Shown here: piece after piece, positions 17,294 to 25,886 of the stretch
Layout: each line of letters starts with the position of its first letter
How positions within the stretch are numbered: the first letter of the stretch is position 1
Source: DASZBX01 sp035943635
Lineage (GTDB): Bacteria; Actinomycetota; Actinomycetes; Streptomycetales; Catenulisporaceae
NCBI GenBank assembly: GCA_035943635.1
Contig: DASZBX010000050.1
Span: 25,563-89,562 of the forward strand
DNA: 64,000 nucleotides
Direction of reading: 5' to 3'
Notes under the pieces: generated by a model
Seen by the model: the letters and a program-made list of their open reading frames with translations, nothing else
What the model was told of the DNA's origin: nothing
Database searches by the model: none
Position numbers and translations under genes: made by a program

Positions 17294-18222
17294 TGCGCGG
17301 CCCCTACGTCGACCGCTACCTGGTGCCCAAGCGCGGCAACAGCATGGCGCAGTGCGAGGACGCGATCGACCTGTCCCCGGCGGTGGAACCGGGCCGCCGG
17401 GCTCCCGGGGCGTTCGCCGCAGCGGTCTGCGACGGCGCCTCGGAGAGCATCCTGGCCGGGCCCTGGGCCGGGCAGCTGGCCGCGTCGGTGGTCCGCCGCG
17501 CACTGGCCCAGCCCGGGCTGGCCGCCCGGCCGGAGGGGCTGGCCGAGGCGATCGGCGAGGCCGTGGACGCCTGGGCCGGGTGGACCGTGGAGTACGTGGC
17601 CGGCCGGGAGGCGTCCGGGCGCCCGATCGCCTGGTACGAGCAGCCGAAGATCGACCAGGGCGCGTACGCGACGGTCCTGGCCGTGGAGCTGGCCCCGACC
17701 CGCCGCCGCGGCCGGCACGCGGACCCGCGCAGCTACGGCCCGCCCGCGCCGCCGGCCTCGCTCTCCCCGGCCGCCGAGGCCGCCGCGGTGGACGACCTGA
17801 TGACGGTCGCCCTCGCGGTGACCGAGCCGGTGCAGTGGACCTGGCGGGCCGCCGCGCTCGGCGATACCTGCCTGTTCCAGGTCCGGGACGAGCGGCTGAT
17901 CTGCGCGTTCCCGCTGGACGAGGTCGAGTCCTTCGGCCTGACCCCGGGCCTGGCCGGCAGCCGCAACCGGGACCGGGCCAAGCTGGCCGAGCACACCGAG
18001 CAGGCGGCCGGCTGGTGCGTGCCCGGAGACCAGGTGTTCCTGGCCACCGACGCCCTGGCCGCCTGGTTCCTGGCCGAGCACGGCCGGGGCCTGCGGCCCT
18101 GGATGCTGCTGCGCGACTTCGCCGGGCGCAACGAGGAGTTCGCGCCCTGGGTCGAGCGCGAGCGCGAGGAACACCGGATGCGCGACGACGACGTCGCCCT
18201 GGTCCACATCGACTTCGGATAA
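17293..18222 (+). CDS. PP2C-like serine/threonine phosphatase (YegK-like)
   Basis: 309 residues from ATG at 17293, overlapping the VWA stop. PP2C landmarks: AAVCDGASES (metal-binding Asp near 46), GAYATVLAVEL, then AALGDTCLF, the DQVFLATDALAAWFL strand with a metal Asp, and the closing RDDDVALVHID. An insertion of about 50 Pro/Ala-rich residues lies between the second and third motifs. The Mg/Mn ligands look intact, so it should be active. With the downstream kinase it would form a reversible phosphorylation switch acting on the VWA protein or its partner (inference from the YegLKI and TerY-P triads). Confidence 0.82.
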   Translation: MRGPYVDRYLVPKRGNSMAQCEDAIDLSPAVEPGRRAPGAFAAAVCDGASESILAGPWAGQLAASVVRRALAQPGLAARPEGLAEAIGEAVDAWAGWTVEYVAGREASGRPIAWYEQPKIDQGAYATVLAVELAPTRRRGRHADPRSYGPPAPPASLSPAAEAAAVDDLMTVALAVTEPVQWTWRAAALGDTCLFQVRDERLICAFPLDEVESFGLTPGLAGSRNRDRAKLAEHTEQAAGWCVPGDQVFLATDALAAWFLAEHGRGLRPWMLLRDFAGRNEEFAPWVEREREEHRMRDDDVALVHIDFG

Positions 18223-18227
18223 CGGCC

Positions 18228-20519
18228 GTGCCCGGACCTCAGCGGACGGGGCCGCGTACCCGGCCGGACGCCTTCCCCACCGGCGGCCGCTACGTGGAGG
18301 CCCTCCAGCACACCCGGTTGTGCTTCCAGGACCCGGTGCTGCGCGAGGCCGTGGTCACCCTGGACCGGCTCGGCATGCCCCGGCCGATCTCCGGGAACTT
18401 CGCCTCGGTATTCGCCCTGACCGAGCCGGGCGGGCGCCGCTACGCGGTCAAGTGCTTCACCCAGAACGTCACCGACCAGCAGAAGCGGTACAACGCGATC
18501 AGCCGCCGGCTGGCCGAACTGGACCCGGCGGCGCTGTCCCAGCCGTGGAAGATGGAGTTCGAGTACCTCGACGACGGCATCCTGGTCGACGGTTTCCGCT
18601 GGCCGATCCTGAAGATGGCGTGGATGGACGGCGTCGGGCTGCTGCGCTGGCTGGAGCAGAACTACCACGAGCCGGGCCTCGTCGCGCAGGTCGCGGACCG
18701 GTTCCTGCGCCTGGTCCTGGACCTGGAGTCGGCCGGGGTCGCGCACGGCGACCTGCAGCACGGCAACCTGCTGGTGGCCCCGGACAACACCCTGCGGCTG
18801 GTCGACTACGACGGCATGTACGTCGGGGCCCTGGCCGGGCTGCGGGCGGCCGAGGAGGGCCACCGGCACTACCAGTCGCCCAAGCGGCACGCCGAGGACT
18901 TCGGCCCGGCGATGGACCGCTTCTCGGCCTGGCTGATCTACCTCTCGCTGCAGCTGCTCGCGCACGACCCGGGCCTGTGGCCGCGGCTGCACGACTCGGA
19001 CGGGGAGTTCCTGCTGCTGGAGCAGAGCGACTTCGCCGAGCCGGGCTCGTCCCTGCGGCTGTCCGCGCTGGAGAGCTCCAGCCCGCTCGGCCGGGCCGCC
19101 GCCGACCACATCAGAGGGCTGACCGCCACGCCGCTGGCCGGGCTGCCGGTGCTGGACCCGGTCGCCGCGACCCGGCTGGCCCAGGCCGCCCAGAACGCGG
19201 CCCTGTCCCGGACCGGCGCCGGCCTGAGCAGCAGCGCGACCTGGATCCTGGGCGGCGCCGGCAGCAACCCGGCGGCCGGCGGAGCCACCGGTCTCGGCGC
19301 GACGGCGAACGGGCGCACCGGCCTGTCCGGGACGCTCGGCGGCAGTAGCAATACCCTGCCGGCCTGGATCACCGACCACGTGGCCGCGGCGCCGGCCCAG
19401 CTGCCGCAGGTCGAGGTGACTCCGTTCGCCAGACTGCGGATCTTCGACATCCTGTGCCTCGTGCTGAGCGTCGGCACGGTCCTGGCCGCCGTGCTGCTGG
19501 CCGAGTCCGGTACCGTCGCCACGGTCCTGGCCGCGCTGCTCGGCGTCACGGCCCTGCCGTGGCTGGACCTCGGCCGCCGGTTCCGGCCCGAGGTCAAGGC
19601 CCTGCGACGGTACCGGCGCGACTACGCCCGGCTGCGTCGGCGCAACGTCGACCTCGAAGAGCAGTTGGCCGCGATCGACCGGCAGGCCGTGGACGCCGAG
19701 GCCGCCCGCGGCCGGCACCGGGTCGCGCTGACCGAGCAGCGCAAGCAGCTCAGTGTGCTGCGAGCCCAGCAGATCGCCGAGGTGGACCGCGAGTGCGCCG
19801 TGCAGCTGGCCGCCGCGACCCAGGAGCTGGCCGCCCTGGACGTGCGGCTCCGGGAGCAGATAGCCCAGCAGCTGATGGTGGTGCGCCAGGCGTACATCGC
19901 GGCCGAGATGGCCAAGTACCGGATCGAACCGGCCGTCCGCGCCCTGCCCGACCTCGGCCGCGGGGCCGCGGACAAGCTGATCGCGGCGGGCATCCACAGC
20001 GCCGCGGACTTCGTCGGCATCCGCCTGGTGGTCAGCGGGCGCTACTCCTCGAAGACGGCCTACTTCATCCTGCGCAACGGCCGCGAGGTGCGGATCTCCT
20101 CGTTCAACGAGCACCGCGCCCGGGTGCTGGAGAACTGGCGCCGCCAGGTCGAGGCCCGGGCCATGGTCGGCGCGCCGACCGCGCTGGACCCGGCCCGCGA
20201 GGCGGTGCTGCGGCGCAGCCAGCGCGAACGCACCGACTTCTGGCGCACCCGGCGCACCGCGGTCGAGGCCGTGGCCAAGCACAAGCGCGAGGTGGTCAAC
20301 CGGGACACCGCCCGGACCGACGCGGACCTGTCCGCGCAGCTGAACGCGCTGACCCTGGCCGACAGCCAGGCCAGTCGGCAGCAGGAGTCCTGGCGCCGCC
20401 CGGTGGAGTTCGCCCTGGCCGACTCCCGCGCCGTCGCCGACGCCTACTGGCAGGGGCTGCGCGCGGCGCGCGTCGTGTCGTTCTGGCGCTACCTGCTGCT
20501 GTTGTTCATCGGCTGGTGA
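18228..20519 (+). CDS. membrane-anchored Ser/Thr kinase with coiled coil and HhH (YegI-like)
   Basis: 763 residues from GTG at 18228. Kinase domain about 25-300: lysine strand RRYAVKCF (near 71), catalytic loop VAHGDLQHGNLLV (near 173; HGD instead of HRD, as in many atypical bacterial kinases) and metal motif LVDYDG (near 194). Then a Gly/Ser/Ala linker, two close membrane helices at about 405-445, a charged coiled coil at about 464-560 and a helix-hairpin-helix motif (PDLGRGAADKLIAAGI, near 573-588). The hydrophobic tail LLLLFIGW could be a further anchor. The kinase-HhH combination is diagnostic of the YegI group. Third gene of the triad, six bases after the phosphatase. Confidence 0.85.
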   Translation: MPGPQRTGPRTRPDAFPTGGRYVEALQHTRLCFQDPVLREAVVTLDRLGMPRPISGNFASVFALTEPGGRRYAVKCFTQNVTDQQKRYNAISRRLAELDPAALSQPWKMEFEYLDDGILVDGFRWPILKMAWMDGVGLLRWLEQNYHEPGLVAQVADRFLRLVLDLESAGVAHGDLQHGNLLVAPDNTLRLVDYDGMYVGALAGLRAAEEGHRHYQSPKRHAEDFGPAMDRFSAWLIYLSLQLLAHDPGLWPRLHDSDGEFLLLEQSDFAEPGSSLRLSALESSSPLGRAAADHIRGLTATPLAGLPVLDPVAATRLAQAAQNAALSRTGAGLSSSATWILGGAGSNPAAGGATGLGATANGRTGLSGTLGGSSNTLPAWITDHVAAAPAQLPQVEVTPFARLRIFDILCLVLSVGTVLAAVLLAESGTVATVLAALLGVTALPWLDLGRRFRPEVKALRRYRRDYARLRRRNVDLEEQLAAIDRQAVDAEAARGRHRVALTEQRKQLSVLRAQQIAEVDRECAVQLAAATQELAALDVRLREQIAQQLMVVRQAYIAAEMAKYRIEPAVRALPDLGRGAADKLIAAGIHSAADFVGIRLVVSGRYSSKTAYFILRNGREVRISSFNEHRARVLENWRRQVEARAMVGAPTALDPAREAVLRRSQRERTDFWRTRRTAVEAVAKHKREVVNRDTARTDADLSAQLNALTLADSQASRQQESWRRPVEFALADSRAVADAYWQGLRAARVVSFWRYLLLLFIGW

Positions 20520-20601
20520 TCGTCTCCACGCATCGGCCCGGCGGGCCGGTGATCGGCCTGCGACCTGCGTTTGGGCGGCCCCGGCCGGGTTATCCGGAGG
20601 C

Positions 20602-21699
20602 GTGACCGCACCCAGCCCCCTGCGCAGGATCGACGAGTTCCAGAAACGCCACGCCGCCTTGGGGTTCCCGCTGGCGGTCTGGAAGAAGTTCGGCGACGAC
20701 CAGGCCGGGAACCTGGCCGCACTGATCGCCTACTACGGGTTCCTCTCCACCTTCCCGCTGCTGCTGGTGCTGGTCACCGTGCTCGGGATCGCGCTGCAGA
20801 ACGACCCGCACCTGCAACAGCAGGTGCTCAACTCGGCGCTGACCGAGTTCCCGGTGATCGGCCCGCAGCTGAAGGGCAACGTGCACGCCCTCGGCCGCAG
20901 CGGCCTGGGCCTGGCGGTCGGCCTGATCGGCACCTTCCTCGGCGCGCGCGGCGTGGCCAACGCGATCCAGAACGCGATGAACCACCTCTGGGAGGTGCCC
21001 CGGCACAAGCGCCCGGGCTTCCCGTTCAACTGGCTGCGCAGCTTCGGCCTGATCGGGCTGATCGGCCTCGGCGTGATCGTGACCACCGGGCTGTCCGGGA
21101 TCAGCACCTGGGGCAGCAGCTTCGGCTCCTGGACCCGGTTCGGCATCCTGGGCATCTCCCTGGTCCTGAACGTGCTGCTGTTCTGGCTCGGCCTGCGCCT
21201 GGCCACCGCGCCCGAGGTCTCCTTCCGGGACCTGCGGATGGGCGCGGTGCTGGCCGCCGTGGTCTGGCAGGTGCTCCAGGCGCTCGGCGGGTACGTGGTC
21301 GCGCACGACCTGCGGCACGCCTCGTCCGTGTACGGCACCTTCGGCCTGATCCTGGGCCTGATCGCCTGGCTCTACCTCCAGGCGCAGCTGACCCTCTACG
21401 CGGTCGAGGCCGACGTGGTGCGCCGCCGCGGACTGTGGCCGCGCAGCCTGTTCCCGCCGCCGCTGACCAAGGTGGACCGCGAGGCGTACACCGCGTATGC
21501 GAAGGCCGAGGCCCGCCACCCCGGGGTGCGGATCGAGATGAGAGTGGACGACGAGGCCAAGGCGAAAGGCAAGGCCGAGCCCGATTCCGAGGCGGAGACC
21601 GAGGCGAAGCCCGAGCCGGGGACCGAGCCCGTCGCGGCGACCGTGCCGGAGCCGAAGCGAGAACGGGAGCGGGAGCAGGAGACCGAGCCGGTCGACTGA
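20602..21699 (+). CDS. YihY/BrkB family inner-membrane protein
   Basis: 365 residues from GTG at 20602 with CCGGAGG just upstream. The YihY fold is recognisable: an amphipathic N-terminus, DQAGNLAALIAYYGFLSTFPLLLVLVTVLG, then helices to about residue 280, including the GLILGLIAWLYLQAQLTLYAVE signature. The last 70 residues are a charged Lys/Glu-rich cytoplasmic tail with KPEPGTEP-type repeats. The family was once called ribonuclease BN, which is incorrect; its function is still uncertain. 82 bases after the kinase gene in the same direction, so it may be read from the same transcript. Confidence 0.9.
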   Translation: MTAPSPLRRIDEFQKRHAALGFPLAVWKKFGDDQAGNLAALIAYYGFLSTFPLLLVLVTVLGIALQNDPHLQQQVLNSALTEFPVIGPQLKGNVHALGRSGLGLAVGLIGTFLGARGVANAIQNAMNHLWEVPRHKRPGFPFNWLRSFGLIGLIGLGVIVTTGLSGISTWGSSFGSWTRFGILGISLVLNVLLFWLGLRLATAPEVSFRDLRMGAVLAAVVWQVLQALGGYVVAHDLRHASSVYGTFGLILGLIAWLYLQAQLTLYAVEADVVRRRGLWPRSLFPPPLTKVDREAYTAYAKAEARHPGVRIEMRVDDEAKAKGKAEPDSEAETEAKPEPGTEPVAATVPEPKREREREQETEPVD

Positions 21700-21717
21700 C
21701 CGACGCTCCGCCGACGC

Positions 21718-21749
21718 AAGAGCCCCGGCTGTCCGCAACCGGGGCTCTT
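21718..21749. terminator. bidirectional hairpin
   Basis: AAGAGCCCCGG (21718-21728) and CCGGGGCTCTT (21739-21749) pair perfectly around a 10-base loop, between the convergent YihY and AI-2E-type genes. It carries short A and T tracts at its ends, so it works in both directions. Confidence 0.85.
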
Positions 21750-21785
21750 CTCTGTGCCAGTCTTCTGTACCGCCCGATGCACAGG

Positions 21786-23210
21786 TCAGACCGACACGAT
21801 CGGCGGCCCGACCTCCTCCAAGGTCGGTTCCTCCCGTATCCGGCGGATCTCGCCCATCACCGCCCACACGATCGACACCAGCGGCACCGCGACCACCGCG
21901 CCGAGGAACCCGGCCACGATCCCGCCGGAGATGACCGACAACGCCACCGCCACCGGATGCAGCCGCACCGACCAGCCCATCACCAGCGGCTGGAGCACGT
22001 GCCCCTCGATCTGGCCGATCACCACGATCAGGATCAGCACGATCACCGCCGCGGTCGGCCCGCGCCCGGCCAGCGCCACCACCGTGGCCACCGCCATCGC
22101 GATCGGCGACCCGGCCAGCGGGATGAAGCTGAGGAAGAACTCCAGCACCGTCAACGGCAGCGCCAACGGCACCCCGATCACGTACAGCGAGATGCCGACC
22201 AGGACCGCGTTCGTGCCCGCGATGATGATCGTCCCGCGGGCGTATCCGGCGAAGGTCCGCCACGCCGCCCGGGCGCACTGGTCCCAGGCCGGCTGCGCGG
22301 TCTGCGGCAGCTGGTCCTGGAACCAGCGCCACATCCGCTCGCCCGAGTGCAGGAAGAAGATCGAACAGAACACTGACAGGGCCAGCACGGTGAAGATCTC
22401 CGCGACCTTGCCCGCCTCGTTCACCACCTGGTTGATCAGGGTGGCCTGGTGGGTCGAGATGAACGAGGTCAGCTTCTGCTGGAGCCCGGTCAGGTCGTTG
22501 GTGTGGATCCGGAACGGCGGGCCCTGCAGCCACTTCTGGATCCGGGCCAGGCCGCCGCGGAAGTCGTTGGTCAGCTCGGTGGAGTCGTCGGTGACCGTCA
22601 CGCCCACGCCCCAGAACAGCGCGGCCAGCGCGGCCACCGAGCCGAGCAGGGTGATCAGCACGGCCAGCGACCTCGGCATGACCCGGCTGAGCAGCTTGAC
22701 GCAGGGCCGCAGCAGGGAACTGAACACCAGCGCCAGGAACAACGCGATGAAGACCAGCTCGAACCGCAGCAGGATCATGAAGACGACGTATATCGCGACG
22801 GCGACGATCAGCAGCCGCCACGCGTACGCGGCCGACACCGCCAGCGGCCGCGGCACCGGGGGCACCAGCACCGCCTCGATCGGCTTGCGCGACCGGGACC
22901 CGCCGCGCATCGGCGCCGGGGCGCCGGCCGACCGCGGCCGGCTGCTGCCCGCGATCCGGACCCTGGTCCGGCCGACCGCCGCCCGGCTGCGGGCCGGGTC
23001 CCCGCCCGGCCCGCCCGCGCCGGTCCCGCCGGCCCGGTCGGTCCAGTCGGCCCGCGCCCTGGCGCCCCGGGAGCTGGCGGCCTGGTCCGACGGGCCCACC
23101 CCGCGGCCGGCCCGGGCCGCGCGGGCGGTCCGCAGCGCCCGCGAGGCGCGCTGCGCCGCCTGGCCCAGGGAGCCCGCCAGCCGCGCGGGGCCGGCCTGCT
23201 TGTCGTCCAC
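21786..23210 (-). CDS. AI-2E family transporter (YdiK/TqsA-like)
   Basis: 474 residues from GTG at 23210. The first 125 residues are basic, Ala/Arg/Pro-rich and probably disordered. About eight membrane helices follow in the family pattern: a pair at the start, a long soluble stretch with amphipathic helices (near 200-300), then the TIIIAGTNAVLVGISLYVIG segment and the closing ILILIVVIGQIEGHVLQPLVMG and GGIVAGFLGAVVAVPLVSIV motifs, which are the clearest signature. Members export AI-2, sodium or other solutes; here the substrate is unknown. Transcribed towards the YihY gene; divergent from the Ro60 homologue. Confidence 0.88.
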   Translation of the reverse strand: MDDKQAGPARLAGSLGQAAQRASRALRTARAARAGRGVGPSDQAASSRGARARADWTDRAGGTGAGGPGGDPARSRAAVGRTRVRIAGSSRPRSAGAPAPMRGGSRSRKPIEAVLVPPVPRPLAVSAAYAWRLLIVAVAIYVVFMILLRFELVFIALFLALVFSSLLRPCVKLLSRVMPRSLAVLITLLGSVAALAALFWGVGVTVTDDSTELTNDFRGGLARIQKWLQGPPFRIHTNDLTGLQQKLTSFISTHQATLINQVVNEAGKVAEIFTVLALSVFCSIFFLHSGERMWRWFQDQLPQTAQPAWDQCARAAWRTFAGYARGTIIIAGTNAVLVGISLYVIGVPLALPLTVLEFFLSFIPLAGSPIAMAVATVVALAGRGPTAAVIVLILIVVIGQIEGHVLQPLVMGWSVRLHPVAVALSVISGGIVAGFLGAVVAVPLVSIVWAVMGEIRRIREEPTLEEVGPPIVSV

Positions 23211-23560
23211 GTCACCACCGCCTCAATCGTCCATCTGACCGCGGCGCGCCACGCCCGGCCCGGCCGCGCTCCCGCGCCCGCACCGCGCCCGCTTCCGGCC
23301 GGAAACCGGCGATCCGGCCCGCGACGGCGCCGGCCCGCCCCCGGCCCACCCCCATACTGTCAGCTCGGCCGAGCCGCCGCGGGCGATAAATACGTTCGAC
23401 GCGCCGCCCGGGCTCGGGCAAGCTGAGCCCTGCCGACGCGCCACCCGGCGCCACGCCCCCCGCGCCGCCGAGTCCAGGACTCCGGCGCGAATCCGCACCA
23501 TGACATCGAGCCCGACCCGGACCGGGTCGGCGCCACCCCTGACCGGGAGAGGAGAACGGC
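23211..23560. other. 350-bp divergent intergenic region
   Basis: It lies between the AI-2E-type start and the Ro60 homologue and is very GC-rich, with an AT-rich patch GATAAATACG near 23385. I searched it for a Y RNA, whose genes often sit near bacterial Ro genes, and found no convincing tRNA-like T-arm or paired stem. It presumably holds both promoters. Confidence 0.4.
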
Positions 23561-25171
23561 ATGTCCCGATTCAACACCGCGGCGGCGCACCCGACCGCGC
23601 TCAGCCCGATCAGGAGCCCGCGGCGCCCGGCCGGAGCCAACCACCAGGGCGGGACCGGCTACGACCGGGACCCGCGCAGCGAACTGTTCCTGCTGGCCGT
23701 CACCGACATGGTCGCCACGGACACCTTCTACGAGCGCGGCGAGGACCGCGACTCCCGGTTCGCGACGCTCGTGCACCAGGTCGCCGTGCAGGACCCCGGA
23801 TGGCTCGGCCGGTTCATCCCGTGGCTGCGCACCGGCGCGAACATGCGGTCCGCCGCACTGGTCGCCGCCGCGGAGGCCGTCTCGGCCCGGCTCGAGGCCG
23901 GGCAGGCCGGCGGCAACCGGCAGCTGATCGACGCCGCCTGCCAGCGCGCCGACGAGCCCGGCGAACTGCTCGCGTACTGGACCTCCCAGCACGGCCGGAC
24001 GATCCCGAAGCCGGTCAAGCGCGGCCTGGCCGACGCGGTCGCCCGGCTGTACACCGGCCGCGCCCTGCTCAAGTACGACACGCCGTCGCACGCCTACCGG
24101 TTCGGCGACGTGATCGAACTCGTCCACCCGAGCCCGAGCCCGGGCAAGCCATGGCAGGGCGCGCTGTTCGAGTACGCCCTGACCCGGCGCCACCACCCGG
24201 ACGCGGCCGAGCCCCCGGCCGCGGACCGGACCCTGTCCGCGAACCGGCGGCTGCTCGACCTGCCCGCCGCGGACCGCCGGGCGGTGCTGCGCGAGCCGGA
24301 CGCGGCCGAGCGGCTCGCCGCGGCCGGCTTCACCTGGGAGGCGCTGGCCGGCTGGCTCGGCGGCCCGATGGACGCCGAGGCCTGGTCCGCGGTGATCCCG
24401 TCGATGGGCGTGTTCGCGCTGCTGCGCAACCTGCGCAACTTCGACCAGGCGGCAGTGCCGGACCAGGTCGCGGCCGGGGTCGCGGCCCGGCTGGCCGACC
24501 CGGCCGAGATCTCCCGGTCCCGGATCCTGCCGCTGCGGTTCCTCTCGGCCTGCCGGACGGCCCCGTCGCTGCGCTGGTCCTATCCGCTGGAGCAGGCGCT
24601 GGGCCACTCGCTGGCGAACATCCCGGCGCTCGGCGGCCGGACCCTGATCCTGGTGGACACCAGTGGCAGCATGAACTGCGGATTCAGCAAGGACGGCACC
24701 CTGATGCGCTGGGACGCGGCGGCCCTGTTCGGCATCGCGCTCGGCTCCCGGTGCGCGCGGGCGGACGTGGTGTCGTTCTCCAGCGTCTCGTACGACCGTC
24801 CGGGCAGCCCGGCGCTGAAGAGGTTCCCGCTGACCCCCGGCGAGTCGGTGCTGCGCGCCCTGGCGACGTGGCAGTCCGGCGGCTGGTTCCTCGGCCACGG
24901 CACGGACACCGTGGGGGCGCTGAAGTCGACGTTCGCCGGGCACGACCGGGTGGTGATCGTGACCGACGAGCAGGCCGCCTACAGCGCGACCGAGGTGTCC
25001 GACGCGATCCCGGCCAACGTGCCGATGTACACCTGGAACCTGGCCGGGTACGCGAAGGGCCACACGCCGTCCGGAAGCGCCCACCGGCACACCTTCGGCG
25101 GACTGACCGACCAGGCCTTCGGCATGATCCCGCTGCTCGAGGCGGGCCGGGACGGACAGTGGCCGTTCTGA
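23561..25171 (+). CDS. rsr: Ro60-type TROVE-domain RNA-binding protein (Rsr)
   Basis: 536 residues from ATG at 23561, with GGAGAGGAG upstream. Residues about 20-330 form the alpha-helical TROVE ring, with the typical LFLLAVTDMVATDTFYERG start, GANMRSAALVAAAE, RGLADAVARLYTGRALLKYD and SMGVFALLRNLRNFD. Residues about 355-530 are a VWA domain with an intact metal site: LVDTSGSM, a later threonine and IVTDEQAAY. Bacterial Rsr binds Y RNA and, in Deinococcus, couples it to polynucleotide phosphorylase for RNA decay and stress survival. No Y RNA or RtcB gene is visible nearby. Ends at a strong hairpin. Single gene. Confidence 0.9.
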   Translation: MSRFNTAAAHPTALSPIRSPRRPAGANHQGGTGYDRDPRSELFLLAVTDMVATDTFYERGEDRDSRFATLVHQVAVQDPGWLGRFIPWLRTGANMRSAALVAAAEAVSARLEAGQAGGNRQLIDAACQRADEPGELLAYWTSQHGRTIPKPVKRGLADAVARLYTGRALLKYDTPSHAYRFGDVIELVHPSPSPGKPWQGALFEYALTRRHHPDAAEPPAADRTLSANRRLLDLPAADRRAVLREPDAAERLAAAGFTWEALAGWLGGPMDAEAWSAVIPSMGVFALLRNLRNFDQAAVPDQVAAGVAARLADPAEISRSRILPLRFLSACRTAPSLRWSYPLEQALGHSLANIPALGGRTLILVDTSGSMNCGFSKDGTLMRWDAAALFGIALGSRCARADVVSFSSVSYDRPGSPALKRFPLTPGESVLRALATWQSGGWFLGHGTDTVGALKSTFAGHDRVVIVTDEQAAYSATEVSDAIPANVPMYTWNLAGYAKGHTPSGSAHRHTFGGLTDQAFGMIPLLEAGRDGQWPF

Positions 25172-25182
25172 GCCGCGCTCTC

Positions 25183-25218
25183 GGGGAGGGCGCTGACCGT
25201 CAGGTCAGCGCCCTCCCC
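25183..25218. terminator. perfect 16-bp hairpin after rsr
   Basis: GGGGAGGGCGCTGACC (25183-25198) pairs with GGTCAGCGCCCTCCCC (25203-25218) around the loop GTCA, 11 bases past the rsr stop. It also ends the convergent small gene, whose stop lies inside it. Confidence 0.85.
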
Positions 25219-25423
25219 TGGATGATCTCGACCAGTACGGCAGTCCCGAGAGCTCGCTCGCCGCGGCGGTGTGGGCGTCGGCCGGATCAGTCGCCTCGGA
25301 ACTCCCGGGCTTACCGGATGCCGCGCCCGCTGCGCAGGACAGCTCGTCGGCCGCATCCTCGCGCTCGGCATCCGGCTCGTCTTCGGTCTTCGGCGGTGCG
25401 CTCATGGCGGCGTTCGCGTTCAT
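25205..25423 (-). CDS. small acidic hypothetical protein
   Basis: 72 residues from ATG at 25423 (MNANAAMSAPP); ATG at 25405 or GTG at 25432 are alternatives. Composition is Ala, Ser, Glu, Asp and Pro rich, with one cysteine and a basic aromatic end, SGLPYWSRSSRGGR. No clear ribosome site. It follows the next small gene by 16 bases, so it may be the second gene of a two-gene unit. Not recognised; it could be spurious. Confidence 0.35.
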   Translation of the reverse strand: MNANAAMSAPPKTEDEPDAEREDAADELSCAAGAASGKPGSSEATDPADAHTAAASELSGLPYWSRSSRGGR

Positions 25424-25439
25424 GCCCGGCACAACGAGG

Positions 25440-25628
25440 CTACGGCCCGGGCGTCACTGCCGCCGTGGGCACCCGCAGGTCGTACCGGCCGACCGGCGGC
25501 GGCCCGGACTCGGCCCGCCACCGGCCCGGCTCCCGCCCGGACAGGTCGAGGCCCGGCTGCGCGGCCATCGAGTCGGCGTACTCCAGGAAGTCCGCGGTGA
25601 ACCAGTCCTCGGCCGTCGTCTCGTCCAT
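25440..25628 (-). CDS. small hypothetical protein, 62 residues
   Basis: ATG at 25628 has a very good AAGGAG ribosome site (25635-25640) six bases upstream, which is the main support for a real gene. Sequence MDETTAEDWFTADFLEYADS is acidic and helical; the rest is Gly/Pro/Arg-rich (PPPVGRYDLRVPT). No membrane helix, cysteine or leader-peptide motif. An inverted repeat at 25670-25701 sits upstream and could be its operator. Not recognised. Confidence 0.55.
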   Translation of the reverse strand: MDETTAEDWFTADFLEYADSMAAQPGLDLSGREPGRWRAESGPPPVGRYDLRVPTAAVTPGP

Positions 25629-25669
25629 CGTCTGCTCCTTCTGCTGCGCGCTCGGCACCGGGGATCGGA

Positions 25670-25701
25670 GTAAAGGTGATGGTCATACAAATCACCCTTA
25701 C
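25670..25701. promoter_or_regulatory. inverted repeat upstream of the 62-residue gene
   Basis: GTAAAGGTGAT (25670-25680) and ATCACCCTTAC (25691-25701) match at 10 of 11 positions around a 10-base AT-rich spacer. It is 42 bases upstream of the small gene's start, in an otherwise GC-rich setting. A transcription-factor operator is the simplest reading. Confidence 0.5.
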
Positions 25702-25873
25702 CCCTCTCACCTGCCCGTTCGGCAGTGAAAGCGCACCGGCCGAAAGAGTGGTCTACGACTTGACAAGCCCCAACCGGCGCAGCCGGGCCCCCGCGGTCGG
25801 CCGAATGGCGGGCAACGGGACCCGGGCGGGCCCGTCCGTGCGCGCCCACCCGGCCGCGCGGCCGGTTTGCCAT

Positions 25874-25879
25874 GATAAT
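25874..25879 (+). promoter_or_regulatory. possible -10 box for a leaderless transcript
   Basis: GATAAT ends seven bases before the ATG at 25887, and no ribosome site is present. This spacing is typical of actinobacterial leaderless genes. Confidence 0.4.
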
Positions 25880-25886
25880 CCCCCGT

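Noticed and set aside
23470..23510. GCGAATCCGCACCA-like sequence upstream of rsr that looked like a tRNA-like T-arm of a Y RNA
   Set aside because: The T-loop differs from the conserved GTTCGAATC at two positions and no paired acceptor or T-stem can be built around it.
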